Source of the DNA: Beijerinckiaceae bacterium
Lineage (GTDB): Bacteria; Pseudomonadota; Alphaproteobacteria; Rhizobiales; Beijerinckiaceae
Direction: 5' to 3'
DNA: 25,132 nt
Assembly: GCA_947380915.1 (NCBI GenBank)
Contig: CANCSY010000023.1
Span: 1-25,132 of the forward strand
A program made the translations under genes and the position numbers. This document shows, one piece after another, positions 7,128 to 14,946 of this stretch (within the stretch, counting starts at the first letter, position 1; each line of letters opens with the position of its first letter). Under the pieces are notes generated by a model, which searched no databases, was not told the DNA's origin, and was given only the letters and a program-made list of their open reading frames with translations.

Positions 7128-8399
7128 TCAGCCGAAGGTTTCGCGGGTGATGGTCTTGTACCAGCCGTGGGCGTACTGCGCCTCTGCGACACGGGTCGCT
7201 GCCGGAGCGTCAAGCGGGCTCACCCCCCCTGCCCCCTCGATATCGACGAAAAGATCCTTTTCGGGGCGATAGACGCCCGCCACCGAGATCCCGTAGTCCG
7301 GCTGGACGATGGAATAGCAGGTGTTCAGCAGGCGCGGTTCCACGGGCTTCTCTCCCGCCAGCAGGCGCACCACGGCGGCGGCGCAGGCCTTGGCCTGGGC
7401 GTTGGCGGCGAAGGCCGATTTGGGCATGGCGCCCATGATGGCGGCGTCGCCGATCACATGCATGCCCGGCTGCAACTTCGACTCGAAGTTCACGGGATCG
7501 ATGGGGCACCAGCCCGAGCGATCCGCCACGCCCGCGATGGCGGCGATCTCGCCAGCCTTCTGGGGCGGAATCACATTGGCCACATCCGCCTTGAACCGGT
7601 TGAAATCGGTCACCAGCGTCATGCTGTCAGTCTCGACGGCGTTGACCTTGCCACCCGAGGACAGGGACACCCATTCGAGGGTGTCGGGATAGAGCGCCTT
7701 CCAGGCGTTCTGGAACAGGCGCTGCTTGGAGAACACGTCCTTGGCGTCGAGGACGATGAGCCTCGACTTCGGCTTCTTGGTCTTCAGATACCAGGCGATG
7801 AGGCTGGCGCGCTCATAGGGGCCGGGCGGGCAGCGGAAGGGATTTGCGGGAGCCGAAATGACCACCGTGCCGCCATCGGGCATGGCCTCGAGCTGGCGGC
7901 GCAGCAGCAGGGTCTGCGCGCCCGCCTTCCAGGCATGGGGCATGCGCTCGGCCACCGCCTGCGTATAGCCGGGCAAGCCGCTCCAGTTGATGTCGATGCC
8001 TGGCGAGAGCACCAGCCGGTCATAGGGCAGCTTCGTCCCGTCTCCCAGCGTGACGCTGCGCGCGGACGCGTCCACGCCGCTGGCGCTCTGGATGGCGACG
8101 GTGACGCCAGCCTTGCGAAGACCATCGTAGCCGAACTCCTGCTCCTGCAATTCACGCAGGCCGACGATGACCTCATTGCTGAAGGGACAGGCGATGAAGG
8201 TGGCGTTCGCCTCAACCAGCGTCACATCGAGGCGCGGGTCCAGCGCCTTCAGAAAGCGCGCGCAGGTCGAGCCGCCAAAGCCGCCGCCGATGACGACGAC
8301 CCGGCCCGCAGCGCCCTGCGCCACGGCGGGAGACGACAGGGACGAGGCGGCGGAGCCCGCGAGTGCAGAAGCAAGGAGACCCCGGCGTGTGATCCGCAT
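7128..8399 (-). CDS. fccB: Flavocytochrome c sulfide dehydrogenase-type flavoprotein (FccB/SoxF-like)
   Basis: Periplasmic FAD protein of 423 aa related to the flavoprotein of flavocytochrome c sulfide dehydrogenase and to SoxF. In the known enzymes it oxidises sulfide or repairs Sox proteins and passes electrons to a cytochrome c. A Tat signal (TRRGLLASALAG) precedes the FAD-binding VVVIGGGFGG (34-43). The redox disulfide pair is kept: Cys190 in FRCPPGPYER and Cys361 in LLNTCYS. The last roughly 75 residues match the FCSD-type C-terminal domain. The small cytochrome gene ends 9 bases upstream, so it is the likely partner, and soxX follows after four bases. Substrate may be sulfide, a thiol or the carrier itself; only the fold and active cysteines are certain. 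Confidence 0.9.
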   Translation of the reverse strand: MRITRRGLLASALAGSAASSLSSPAVAQGAAGRVVVIGGGFGGSTCARFLKALDPRLDVTLVEANATFIACPFSNEVIVGLRELQEQEFGYDGLRKAGVTVAIQSASGVDASARSVTLGDGTKLPYDRLVLSPGIDINWSGLPGYTQAVAERMPHAWKAGAQTLLLRRQLEAMPDGGTVVISAPANPFRCPPGPYERASLIAWYLKTKKPKSRLIVLDAKDVFSKQRLFQNAWKALYPDTLEWVSLSSGGKVNAVETDSMTLVTDFNRFKADVANVIPPQKAGEIAAIAGVADRSGWCPIDPVNFESKLQPGMHVIGDAAIMGAMPKSAFAANAQAKACAAAVVRLLAGEKPVEPRLLNTCYSIVQPDYGISVAGVYRPEKDLFVDIEGAGGVSPLDAPAATRVAEAQYAHGWYKTITRETFG

Positions 8400-8408
8400 C
8401 TGCGCTCC

Positions 8409-8696
8409 TCAATCGGGCTGTATGGCGTACCAGTTGGCGATGGCGGCCGCTTCCGGCTCGCTGAAGCCCTTGGCGATGCGATCCATGACGGTGGCAGGAC
8501 GCGCGCCCGAGCGAAAGGCCAGCATGGCGGCAACAATATCTTCGGCCTTCATGCCGACGAGCCGGGTAGCTTGTGTCTCGACGCCTGCGGAACCGGGATG
8601 GCAGCCGGAACAGGCCATGGCGCCCGGGGGCGCCTCTACCGCCTGGGCGGCTGTCACGGCCAACAGGACCGCAAAGGTGGCGGCGACCAGTTTCAT
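8409..8696 (-). CDS. Small monohaem cytochrome c (probable partner of the flavoprotein)
   Basis: A 95-aa periplasmic class I-like cytochrome c. A signal peptide (MKLVAATFAVLLAVTAAQA) is followed by the haem site CSGCH; a Met after it (LVGMKAED, or TVMDRIAKG) could be the sixth ligand. The WYAIQPD C-terminus and size resemble the haem domain of FccA-type cytochrome subunits. Start: ATG 8696 has GGAG about 7 bases upstream and gives a clean signal peptide; the longer frame to 8987 would overlap the Mo hydroxylase gene. It sits 9 bases before the flavoprotein gene and so probably takes electrons from it, but it could equally accept them from the Mo hydroxylase encoded 53 bases upstream. Confidence 0.88.
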   Translation of the reverse strand: MKLVAATFAVLLAVTAAQAVEAPPGAMACSGCHPGSAGVETQATRLVGMKAEDIVAAMLAFRSGARPATVMDRIAKGFSEPEAAAIANWYAIQPD

Positions 8697-8711
8697 GACT
8701 TTCTCCAGATG

Positions 8712-8743
8712 GAAAACGGGCCGACGGGATCTCCGCCGGCCCG
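8712..8743 (-). terminator. Internal terminator or attenuator-like hairpin in the block
   Basis: On the minus strand a CGGGCCG / CGGCCCG stem (plus-strand 8717-8743), continued inside by a 3-bp GGC-rich stem after one mismatch, is followed by TTTTCC. It fills most of the 53-bp gap between the Mo hydroxylase gene and the cytochrome gene. It looks like an intrinsic terminator that could reduce, rather than stop, expression of the Sox genes, or act as an mRNA processing/stability element. Confidence 0.6.
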
Positions 8744-8749
8744 GTCCGA

Positions 8750-10912
8750 TCAGGCGCCCGCGAGCGACTGGTTCATCAGCGGGAAAGTCCGGATGCGCTT
8801 GCCGGTCGCCGCGAAAATCGCGTTGATCACGGCGGGCGCAGCGGCCGAAATCGTCGGCTCGCCGACGCCGCCCCAGAACTCGAAGTCCGGCATCACGATG
8901 ACGTCGATCTTCGGCATCTCGTCCAAGCGCATCATGTTGTAGCTGTCGAAGTTGGTCTGCTCGACCGCGCCATTCTTCACCGTGCATTCGCCATACATGA
9001 GCGCCGTGAGGCCGTACACGAAGGAACCGGCGACCTGCCGCTCGATCATGCCAGGATGCACCGCATGGCCCGGGTTGGTCGCCCCGACAATGCGATGGAC
9101 GCGCAGGGCGCCATTCTCGACCGAGACCTCCGCGCAGGCCGCCACATAGCTGCCGAAGGTATGCATCGAAGACAGGCCATGGAAGTGACCCTTGGGCAGG
9201 GGCTTGCCATAGCCGGCCTTCTGCGCCGCAGCATTCAGCACCGCGAACTGCTTGGGCTTGAGCAGCTTGCGGCGGAACTCCAGCGGATCGGTCTTGGTGG
9301 CGTGGGCGAGCTCGTCGATGAAGCTCTCCACATAGATCGCATTGTGGTTGGCGTTCACGCCGCGCCAGAAGCCCGCCGTGAGATGGGTGTTGCGCATCGC
9401 ATGGTCGATGAGCACGTTCGGGATGTTGTAACCGAAGGCGCCCTCGGGGCTCTTTTCCGTCAGACCCTGGAACACCGCACCATCCATGCCATTGTCGAGA
9501 CGCTCGGGGGCGAGCGACGCGACGATGGATTGGCCGGAGATGCGCATGTGGATGCCCGTCACATTGCCCTTGTCGTCAAGCCCGGCGGTCATCTTGCACT
9601 GGGTGATGGGATGATATGAGCAATGGGTCATATCTTCCTCGCGGGTCCAGATCAGCTTGACCGGAGTGCCGGGCATCTGCTTGGCGATCTGGACCGCCTG
9701 ACGCACGAAGTCGGTGCGCCCGCGGCGGCCAAAGCCGCCGCCCAGCTCGGTCTTGATGACGTCGCATTTGGGCGCGGGAAGGCCGGAGATGGCGATCACC
9801 TCGGCGAGAGCCGCCTCGGCGTTCTGGGTGGGCGCCCAGACCTTGCACTCGTTCTCGGTCCACAAAGCCGTCGCGTTCATCGGCTCCATGCAGGCATGGT
9901 TCTGGAACGGATAGGAGTAGACCGCCTCGACCTTGCGCGCCGCGCCCGCAAGGGCAGCCGCAGCATCGCCCTGCTTGTTGCCGATAAACGCCTTTTCAGC
10001 GGTCAGGCCTTCCTTCAGGTACTCGGCGATGGAGGCGCTGGAGACATTGGCGTTGGGGCCAAGATCCCATTCGACGGGCAAGGCGTAGCAGGCCTGTTTA
10101 GCGTTCCAGAAGGTGTCAGCGACCACGGCCACGCCGGTCTCGCCGACCGCCACGACCTTCTTGACGCCGCGCATGCCCGAGACCTTGGAGGCGTCGAAGC
10201 TCTTCACCTTGCCGCCATTGACTGGGCAATCCCGGACGGAGGCGACCAACATGCCCGGCAGCTTGGTGTCGATGCCGAACATATGTTGCCCGGTGACCTT
10301 GTTGCGGGTGTCGAAGCGCTTGGGCGACTTGCCCGCGATCTTCCACTCCCGGGGATTCTTGAGCTTGATCTCCTTGGGGGGCTCAAGCTTTGCGGCGGCT
10401 TCCGCGACCTTGCCGAAGGTCGTCTTCTTGCCGGACTTCTTGTGGGTGATGACGCTGTTGGCGGCGGTCACTTCCTCGACCGGCACCTTCCACTCGTTGG
10501 CGGCGGCCTGCACGAGCATCATGCGCGCGGCGGCGCCGCCCTTGCGCACATAGTCCTGCGAGCTGCGGATGGCCTGGCTGCCGGTGGAGTTCATGGGGCC
10601 CCAGACGCGCTTGCGCGCAAGGTTCTGGCCAGGCGTGGGGTATTCCGTCGAGACCTTCTTCCAGTCGCACTCGAGCTCTTCGGCGACCAACTGGGCGAGG
10701 CCCGTCAGCGACCCCTGGCCCATGTCGGGACGCACGACGCGGATGACCACGCTGTCGTCGGGCTTGACCACCACCCAGGCGTTGACCTCGGGGACCGCCT
10801 CAGCGGCCATGGCCTCGGATGCGAAGGTGTTGAAGCCGAGCGAGAATCCGCCACCGGCCGCAGCTACGCCGACCAGAAAGGAGCGACGATCGAATTTTGG
10901 CATATCATTCAT
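8750..10912 (-). CDS. Molybdopterin-binding subunit of a periplasmic Mo hydroxylase (IorB-like)
   Basis: Large subunit (720 aa) of a xanthine-oxidase-family enzyme, closest in pattern to isoquinoline 1-oxidoreductase beta subunits and related aldehyde dehydrogenases. The N-terminus MNDMPKFDRRSFLVG is a Tat signal ending near AMAA, placing the enzyme in the periplasm. The molybdopterin-contact loop GGGFGRR is at 391-397 and the catalytic Glu is Glu685 in GGVGEPT. The PVEWDLGPN and YPFQNHACMEPMNATA segments are family hallmarks. GGAGGG lies six bases before the ATG at 10912. Its [2Fe-2S] partner ends 13 bases upstream, and a terminator-like hairpin follows it. It is clearly diverged from the second large subunit at 2216-4495, so the two probably act on different substrates or steps. 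Confidence 0.92.
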   Translation of the reverse strand: MNDMPKFDRRSFLVGVAAAGGGFSLGFNTFASEAMAAEAVPEVNAWVVVKPDDSVVIRVVRPDMGQGSLTGLAQLVAEELECDWKKVSTEYPTPGQNLARKRVWGPMNSTGSQAIRSSQDYVRKGGAAARMMLVQAAANEWKVPVEEVTAANSVITHKKSGKKTTFGKVAEAAAKLEPPKEIKLKNPREWKIAGKSPKRFDTRNKVTGQHMFGIDTKLPGMLVASVRDCPVNGGKVKSFDASKVSGMRGVKKVVAVGETGVAVVADTFWNAKQACYALPVEWDLGPNANVSSASIAEYLKEGLTAEKAFIGNKQGDAAAALAGAARKVEAVYSYPFQNHACMEPMNATALWTENECKVWAPTQNAEAALAEVIAISGLPAPKCDVIKTELGGGFGRRGRTDFVRQAVQIAKQMPGTPVKLIWTREEDMTHCSYHPITQCKMTAGLDDKGNVTGIHMRISGQSIVASLAPERLDNGMDGAVFQGLTEKSPEGAFGYNIPNVLIDHAMRNTHLTAGFWRGVNANHNAIYVESFIDELAHATKTDPLEFRRKLLKPKQFAVLNAAAQKAGYGKPLPKGHFHGLSSMHTFGSYVAACAEVSVENGALRVHRIVGATNPGHAVHPGMIERQVAGSFVYGLTALMYGECTVKNGAVEQTNFDSYNMMRLDEMPKIDVIVMPDFEFWGGVGEPTISAAAPAVINAIFAATGKRIRTFPLMNQSLAGA

Positions 10913-10925
10913 GACGATCCCTCCC

Positions 10926-11375
10926 TCAGGCCTTCACGGCCGCGTGAATCGCATCGCGCACCTGCTGATAGGTGCCGCAGCGGCAGATGTTGGTGATGGA
11001 CGAGTTGATGTCCTCATCCGTGGGCTTGGGGTTGCTCTTCAGCAGCGCCGTGACAGCCATGACCATGCCGCTCTGGCAGTAGCCGCACTGGGGCACCTCG
11101 TTGTCGACCCAGGCCTTCTGGACCTTGTTCAGCACATCGCCCTTGGCGAGGCCCTCGATCGTGGTGATCTTCTTGCCCTGAACCGAACTGACGGGCACCG
11201 AGCAGGAGCGCGTCGCAACGCCCTCGACATGCACGGTGCAGCAGCCGCACTGGGCGATGCCGCAGCCGTATTTCGTGCCCGTGAGGCCGATGCTGTCACG
11301 GATCACCCAAAGCAGGGGCGTGCGCGGATCCACATCCGCCTGATAGGACTTCCCGTTGATATTCAGTGTCGCCAT
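10926..11375 (-). CDS. [2Fe-2S] subunit of the first Mo hydroxylase (IorA-like)
   Basis: Small iron-sulfur subunit (149 aa). Cluster I ligands are Cys38, Cys43, Cys46 and Cys58; cluster II ligands are Cys97/Cys100 (QCGYC) and Cys131/Cys133 (CRCG). An extra Cys45 makes the loop CGCC. Start: ATG 11375 follows GGAGGGGTGGAA, far better than the longer frame to 11429, and gives the standard MATLNING beginning. It has no signal peptide and would be exported with its Tat-bearing partner encoded 13 bases downstream. It is the first gene of the ten-gene minus-strand block. The 161-bp gap before it should hold the main promoter; a TATGAT-like box and a TTTACA hexamer occur there but no well-spaced pair is convincing. 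Confidence 0.92.
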   Translation of the reverse strand: MATLNINGKSYQADVDPRTPLLWVIRDSIGLTGTKYGCGIAQCGCCTVHVEGVATRSCSVPVSSVQGKKITTIEGLAKGDVLNKVQKAWVDNEVPQCGYCQSGMVMAVTALLKSNPKPTDEDINSSITNICRCGTYQQVRDAIHAAVKA

Positions 11376-11536
11376 TTCCACCCCTCCTGCGCGCCATTTC
11401 CAACGCGTCCAAGATAAATAACGCCGCAAACCGCCAAAAGTGACGAATGTTTCATCATAGCGGCCGCAATCAGCCTCTATCTGCCCTCAACCTCAGCAAT
11501 TGTAAAGATGCTACCGCTCGCGCCACATCGCCGCCA

Positions 11537-12556
11537 TCAATCCATCAACTGGCGGGCCAACTCTACCGCTTCCCTTGGCGTATTCTGGATCGCAGCGGCG
11601 ATCTCGGCGGCCCTCTCCCCGCTTATGGGATCCATGTCCATCTTGGATTTCTCCGCGACGGCGGTGAACTCCGGGTCCTTCATCGTGTCCATGAAGGCCT
11701 TCCGAAGCAAATCGAGGCGCTCCATCTTCGGTGGCCCGATGACGGGACGGCCGATCTCCTCTGACGCAATGAGGAAGTTGATGGCCTTCCGCTCATTCTC
11801 GGATTTCACAACCTCGAATATCGTGGGCGTATCGGGCAGGTCGCTGTGCCGCTTTTCAGCGAATTGCACGACGATGTCGATCTTCTTGTTGGGAATCCAA
11901 TCCGGGCGTTGCGACTGGACGCTGGTGAGCACGGTGCAATTGCCGTTGATTTCACCGCGCTCCGTGGCCAGCCAGATGTCACCCGTGGTGGCGTAACCCA
12001 AGACCACCCTGCCCTTTTCATTGCTGAGCGAACGCAGGATGGACGTGTATATATAACCGCCGCTGTTCTTCGACGTGTCGCCCAAAGTGAATGGCGTCCT
12101 CGTGATGTCGGCCATCGACTTGATGCCCGCGGTCGCCCAGAAGTAGCACATGGCCATTTCACTGTTCATGCTGCCGATCCAGCTGAACTTCGTGAAGTCG
12201 ATGCCGCCAACCTCCTTGGGATCAAGCACGGCCTTGGGCATCAGACCTCGATTGAACATGCCGAACTGTGTGCCATCGGTGGGGGCGCGCGTCTCCAGGT
12301 AACGCACGAACTGCAGGCTGGAGGCGCCAGGCATGTTCTGGACGATGACGTTGGGGTTGCCCGGGATATGCTTGCCGATGAACCGCGCAGCCACACGCGT
12401 ATAGGCGTCGAACCCACCGCTTGGTCCGTACCCCACCATGAACTGGATCGTCTTGCCCTTGTAGAAATCGGCGGCGGACTGTGCGCGCGCTGTAGCGGTG
12501 CAGACCACAGCGAATAGGGTCGCGATCGCCAACAACCTGATCTCACCGTGTCGCAT
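11537..12556 (-). CDS. TctC/Bug-type periplasmic binding protein 1
   Basis: Solute-binding protein (339 aa) of the tripartite tricarboxylate transporter type. The signal peptide RLLAIATLFAVVCTATARA is followed by ADFYKGKTIQFMVGYGPSGGFD, the first ligand-loop region of the divergent 'FY-KG' branch, then HIPGNPNVIVQNMPGASS. The second lobe has GRPVIGPPKMERLDLLRKAF, also typical. Start: ATG 12556 has GGAG upstream and places the signal peptide at the N-terminus; a frame to 12637 adds 27 residues that spoil it. Ligand unknown; Bug proteins bind carboxylates and small aromatic or amide compounds. It lies upstream of, and in the same direction as, the Mo hydroxylase block (161-bp gap), so co-transcription is possible. 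No membrane subunits are nearby. Confidence 0.85.
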   Translation of the reverse strand: MRHGEIRLLAIATLFAVVCTATARAQSAADFYKGKTIQFMVGYGPSGGFDAYTRVAARFIGKHIPGNPNVIVQNMPGASSLQFVRYLETRAPTDGTQFGMFNRGLMPKAVLDPKEVGGIDFTKFSWIGSMNSEMAMCYFWATAGIKSMADITRTPFTLGDTSKNSGGYIYTSILRSLSNEKGRVVLGYATTGDIWLATERGEINGNCTVLTSVQSQRPDWIPNKKIDIVVQFAEKRHSDLPDTPTIFEVVKSENERKAINFLIASEEIGRPVIGPPKMERLDLLRKAFMDTMKDPEFTAVAEKSKMDMDPISGERAAEIAAAIQNTPREAVELARQLMD

Positions 12557-12964
12557 TTCAACCCCGCTCCAGTTTCCCAAATGCCCCGCAGATGCCAAGC
12601 GCCATACCAACCTAAAGCCATCCTTGTCATCCAGCAATTCACTTGTTCGTATTCACACACGCTCACCCGCCACGCGCTTCGCCAGAATAAGTGGCTTCAT
12701 CGCCGCGCTTATCGCCTTCGATAACAGCCGCGATATCAATTGGTTGAGCAAAGAAACCGCGTTCCATCTTCAGTTTGTGGAAAAGTAGAGGTCGTGTCCC
12801 CCGCGCCGGGCCTACATGCTTGCGCAGCCCCCGATACCCGCCTGGAGCCCGAAAAGCTGCCGTTCCTCCATGCCACCGTGCATGCGCGACAGGCAAATCA
12901 AACTAGACAAAGAAGCAGGTCAGAATTAGCGTTACCGGAAATGAAGATGAAAGGGAGGACTGAA
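12557..12964. other. Divergent intergenic region between two TctC genes
   Basis: These 408 bases separate two divergently transcribed binding-protein genes and should carry both promoters. The part nearer 12680-12780 is less G+C-rich. No pair of -35/-10 boxes with normal spacing, no long palindrome and no convincing gene was found. A frame of the plus-strand gene runs back to 12740, but its amino acid content (Pro/Ala/His/Gln-rich, no family pattern) is non-coding in character. Confidence 0.4.
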
Positions 12965-13972
12965 GTGACCTTAGTCGTTCGCCTGCAAATGGCTCTGCTG
13001 ACAGCCCTCACCTGTGGCTTGGCGCAACAAGAAGCCTGGGCCCAAAGCAGTGACTCCTTTTACAGGAACAGGAATTTTACCTACATCACTTCCGCCGGCG
13101 CCGGGGGTGGTTATGATGTGTACGGCCGATTGACGGCCGAATTCATGCAAAAGCATCTGCCGGGATCGACATTTGTCGTGAAAAACATGCCCGGCGCCGG
13201 CCATTTGATTGGAGCCAATGCGCTTTACGCTTCACCGGCGGATGGCTACACCATAGGCACCTTCAGCCCCGGGTTGATTTACAATCAACTGAGCACCTCC
13301 AAGGGCGTACGCTATGACTTGACTAAAATGAGCTGGATCGGAAAAGCAGGCACCGATCCCCGCGTCATCATGGTCGCGGCGCAAGTGCCGATCAACTCTT
13401 ACAGCGAACTGATCAGCCATGGCGGTAAACTGAATTTTTCCGCCTCCGGCCTTGGCAGCGCCTCCTATGTCGAAATGATGCTGCTGGCGAAGACTGTCAA
13501 TCTACCTATCCGGATCTTGACTGGTTACTCAGGCAGCAGCGATCAGCTTGCGATGCGACGCGGGGAAATTGCGGGCACCATCGGTTCCCTGTCATCCGTG
13601 CAGCAATTCGTTGAGAATGGATTCGGGCGTTTGATCGCACAAATCGGCGGATCAACTACAGGCACCCCTCATCTTTCAGACTTTGACATGAGTGAGAATG
13701 CGCGAAAATCAGTCGCCCTCATCCAATCGCAAAGTGATATGTCCCGCCTGACAGCCGGTCCGCCAGGCATAGCGGCCGATAAACTGTCAATCCTCATCGA
13801 CGCCTATCGAAAAGCAATGAATGATCCGATATTGCAGGACCGCGCCACGAAACTTGGCTACCCCGTCGAACCAGCCTTCGGCGATGACGTGCGCCAAATT
13901 GTGGAGACAGCCTTGAAACAATCCGACGAGACAATCGCGCTTCTGAAGGAAGCGCTCAATGAGCCGAAATAG
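12965..13972 (+). CDS. TctC/Bug-type periplasmic binding protein 2
   Basis: Solute-binding protein (335 aa) of the divergent TctC branch. After a signal peptide (LQMALLTALTCGLAQQEAWA) come SFYRNRNFTYITSAGAGGGYD and HLPGSTFVVKNMPGAGHLIG, with LTAGPPGIAADKLSILIDAY in the second lobe. Start: GTG 12965 is chosen because AGGGAGGA (12952-12959) lies five bases before it; ATG codons at 12941 and 12947 have no ribosome site and overlap this one. It is the second gene outward from the shared intergenic region with binding protein 1 and is followed after 87 bases by the SDR gene in the same direction. That suggests the SDR acts on the captured compound or its product. Ligand unknown. Confidence 0.85.
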   Translation: MTLVVRLQMALLTALTCGLAQQEAWAQSSDSFYRNRNFTYITSAGAGGGYDVYGRLTAEFMQKHLPGSTFVVKNMPGAGHLIGANALYASPADGYTIGTFSPGLIYNQLSTSKGVRYDLTKMSWIGKAGTDPRVIMVAAQVPINSYSELISHGGKLNFSASGLGSASYVEMMLLAKTVNLPIRILTGYSGSSDQLAMRRGEIAGTIGSLSSVQQFVENGFGRLIAQIGGSTTGTPHLSDFDMSENARKSVALIQSQSDMSRLTAGPPGIAADKLSILIDAYRKAMNDPILQDRATKLGYPVEPAFGDDVRQIVETALKQSDETIALLKEALNEPK

Positions 13973-14059
13973 ATCAAGCCCTGCGCATTGTCTTCCATAG
14001 ATCCGACACCAGCGCCTCTACAGGCGCCAAGACACAAACATCCTGAGAAAGGCGCATAA

Positions 14060-14932
14060 ATGGCTAATGGGAGCGGCGACTTCAAAGACCTCGACGGCAG
14101 GGTTGCGATCGTGACGGGCGCCAGCATGGGCCTGGGATCTGTCATGGCGGAGGCGCTCGCCCGTCATGGGGTGACCGTCATCGGCATCGCTCGCAACAAG
14201 CAAACGCTGGAGACATTTGGTGCGCAACTGAACGAAAGCCTGGGCCGCTCCGCTTTTCATGCGCTGGCCGGCGACGTCTCCTCGCGCGACATCTGCGAAC
14301 GGGCGGTCTCGTTCGCGCTGGCGCGCTTCTCCCGTCTCGATATTCTCATCAACAATGCGGGGGTAGGATCAAACCACGCGCGGCCGCAAGGCTTCGAAGG
14401 TACGCTCAAATTCTGGAACAGCGATCCCCGACTCTGGCTGGAGGCGCTGCATATCAATGCTGCGGGCGCGTTCTACATGGCTCACGCGGCGGTTCCGCAC
14501 ATGCTGGAACGCGGTTGGGGACGCATCATCAACAACACAACGAATTTCCATACGATGCTTGGCCCTGGCCGCTCCACCTATGGCCCGGGGAAAGCGGCGC
14601 TTGAAGCAAGCACGCTCATCTGGAGCAAGGAACTCGCTGGCACGGGCGTCACGTCCAACGTGCTCATTCCCGGCGGCCCGACGGCGACGCCTATTCATGA
14701 GAAGTCGCGTGGCATTGCGCTCGACCAGATGCTCAAGCCGGAAATCATGGCTCCTCCGACCCTCTGGCTGGCGTCCAGCGCCTCAGACGGGGTGACGGGC
14801 ATGCGCTTCAGCGCGAAATTGTGGGACGCGGATCTGCCGCCAACGCAGGCCGCTGAGAAAGCCGGACAGCCCGCCGCGTGGGACCTTTTATCGACACGCG
14901 TCGCGCAACCCCCGCAATATTTTCCTGACTGA
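14060..14932 (+). CDS. SDR-family oxidoreductase
   Basis: Short-chain dehydrogenase/reductase (290 aa), expected to interconvert an alcohol and a ketone with NAD(P). The nucleotide-binding TGASMGLG is at 19-26, NNAG at 98-101, and the active-site Tyr174-x3-Lys178 reads YGPGK. The usual catalytic Ser, about 13 residues before the Tyr, is replaced by Thr (Thr161 in INNTTNF), which may keep the hydroxyl or change activity. A C-terminal extension (about residues 255-290, Pro/Ala-rich) is longer than in most SDRs. An AAAGG site precedes the ATG. It follows binding protein 2 and converges with binding protein 3, with only 14 bases between the stop codons. Substrate unknown. Confidence 0.88.
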   Translation: MANGSGDFKDLDGRVAIVTGASMGLGSVMAEALARHGVTVIGIARNKQTLETFGAQLNESLGRSAFHALAGDVSSRDICERAVSFALARFSRLDILINNAGVGSNHARPQGFEGTLKFWNSDPRLWLEALHINAAGAFYMAHAAVPHMLERGWGRIINNTTNFHTMLGPGRSTYGPGKAALEASTLIWSKELAGTGVTSNVLIPGGPTATPIHEKSRGIALDQMLKPEIMAPPTLWLASSASDGVTGMRFSAKLWDADLPPTQAAEKAGQPAAWDLLSTRVAQPPQYFPD

Positions 14933-14946
14933 ACGACCAGAGGCGC

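Noticed and set aside
6972..8942. 656-codon plus-strand open frame across soxX, the flavoprotein and the cytochrome gene
   Set aside because: It runs antisense across three recognised genes and their gaps and has His/Gly/Arg-rich composition, so it is not a gene.
11376..11536. Sigma-54-type promoter upstream of the Mo hydroxylase block (TGGCGCG on the minus strand)
   Set aside because: The -12 element does not match TTGC at the required spacing.
12740..12964. Longer N-terminus for binding protein 2
   Set aside because: The extra 75 residues have no ribosome site and would bury the signal peptide; GTG 12965 has an ideal site.
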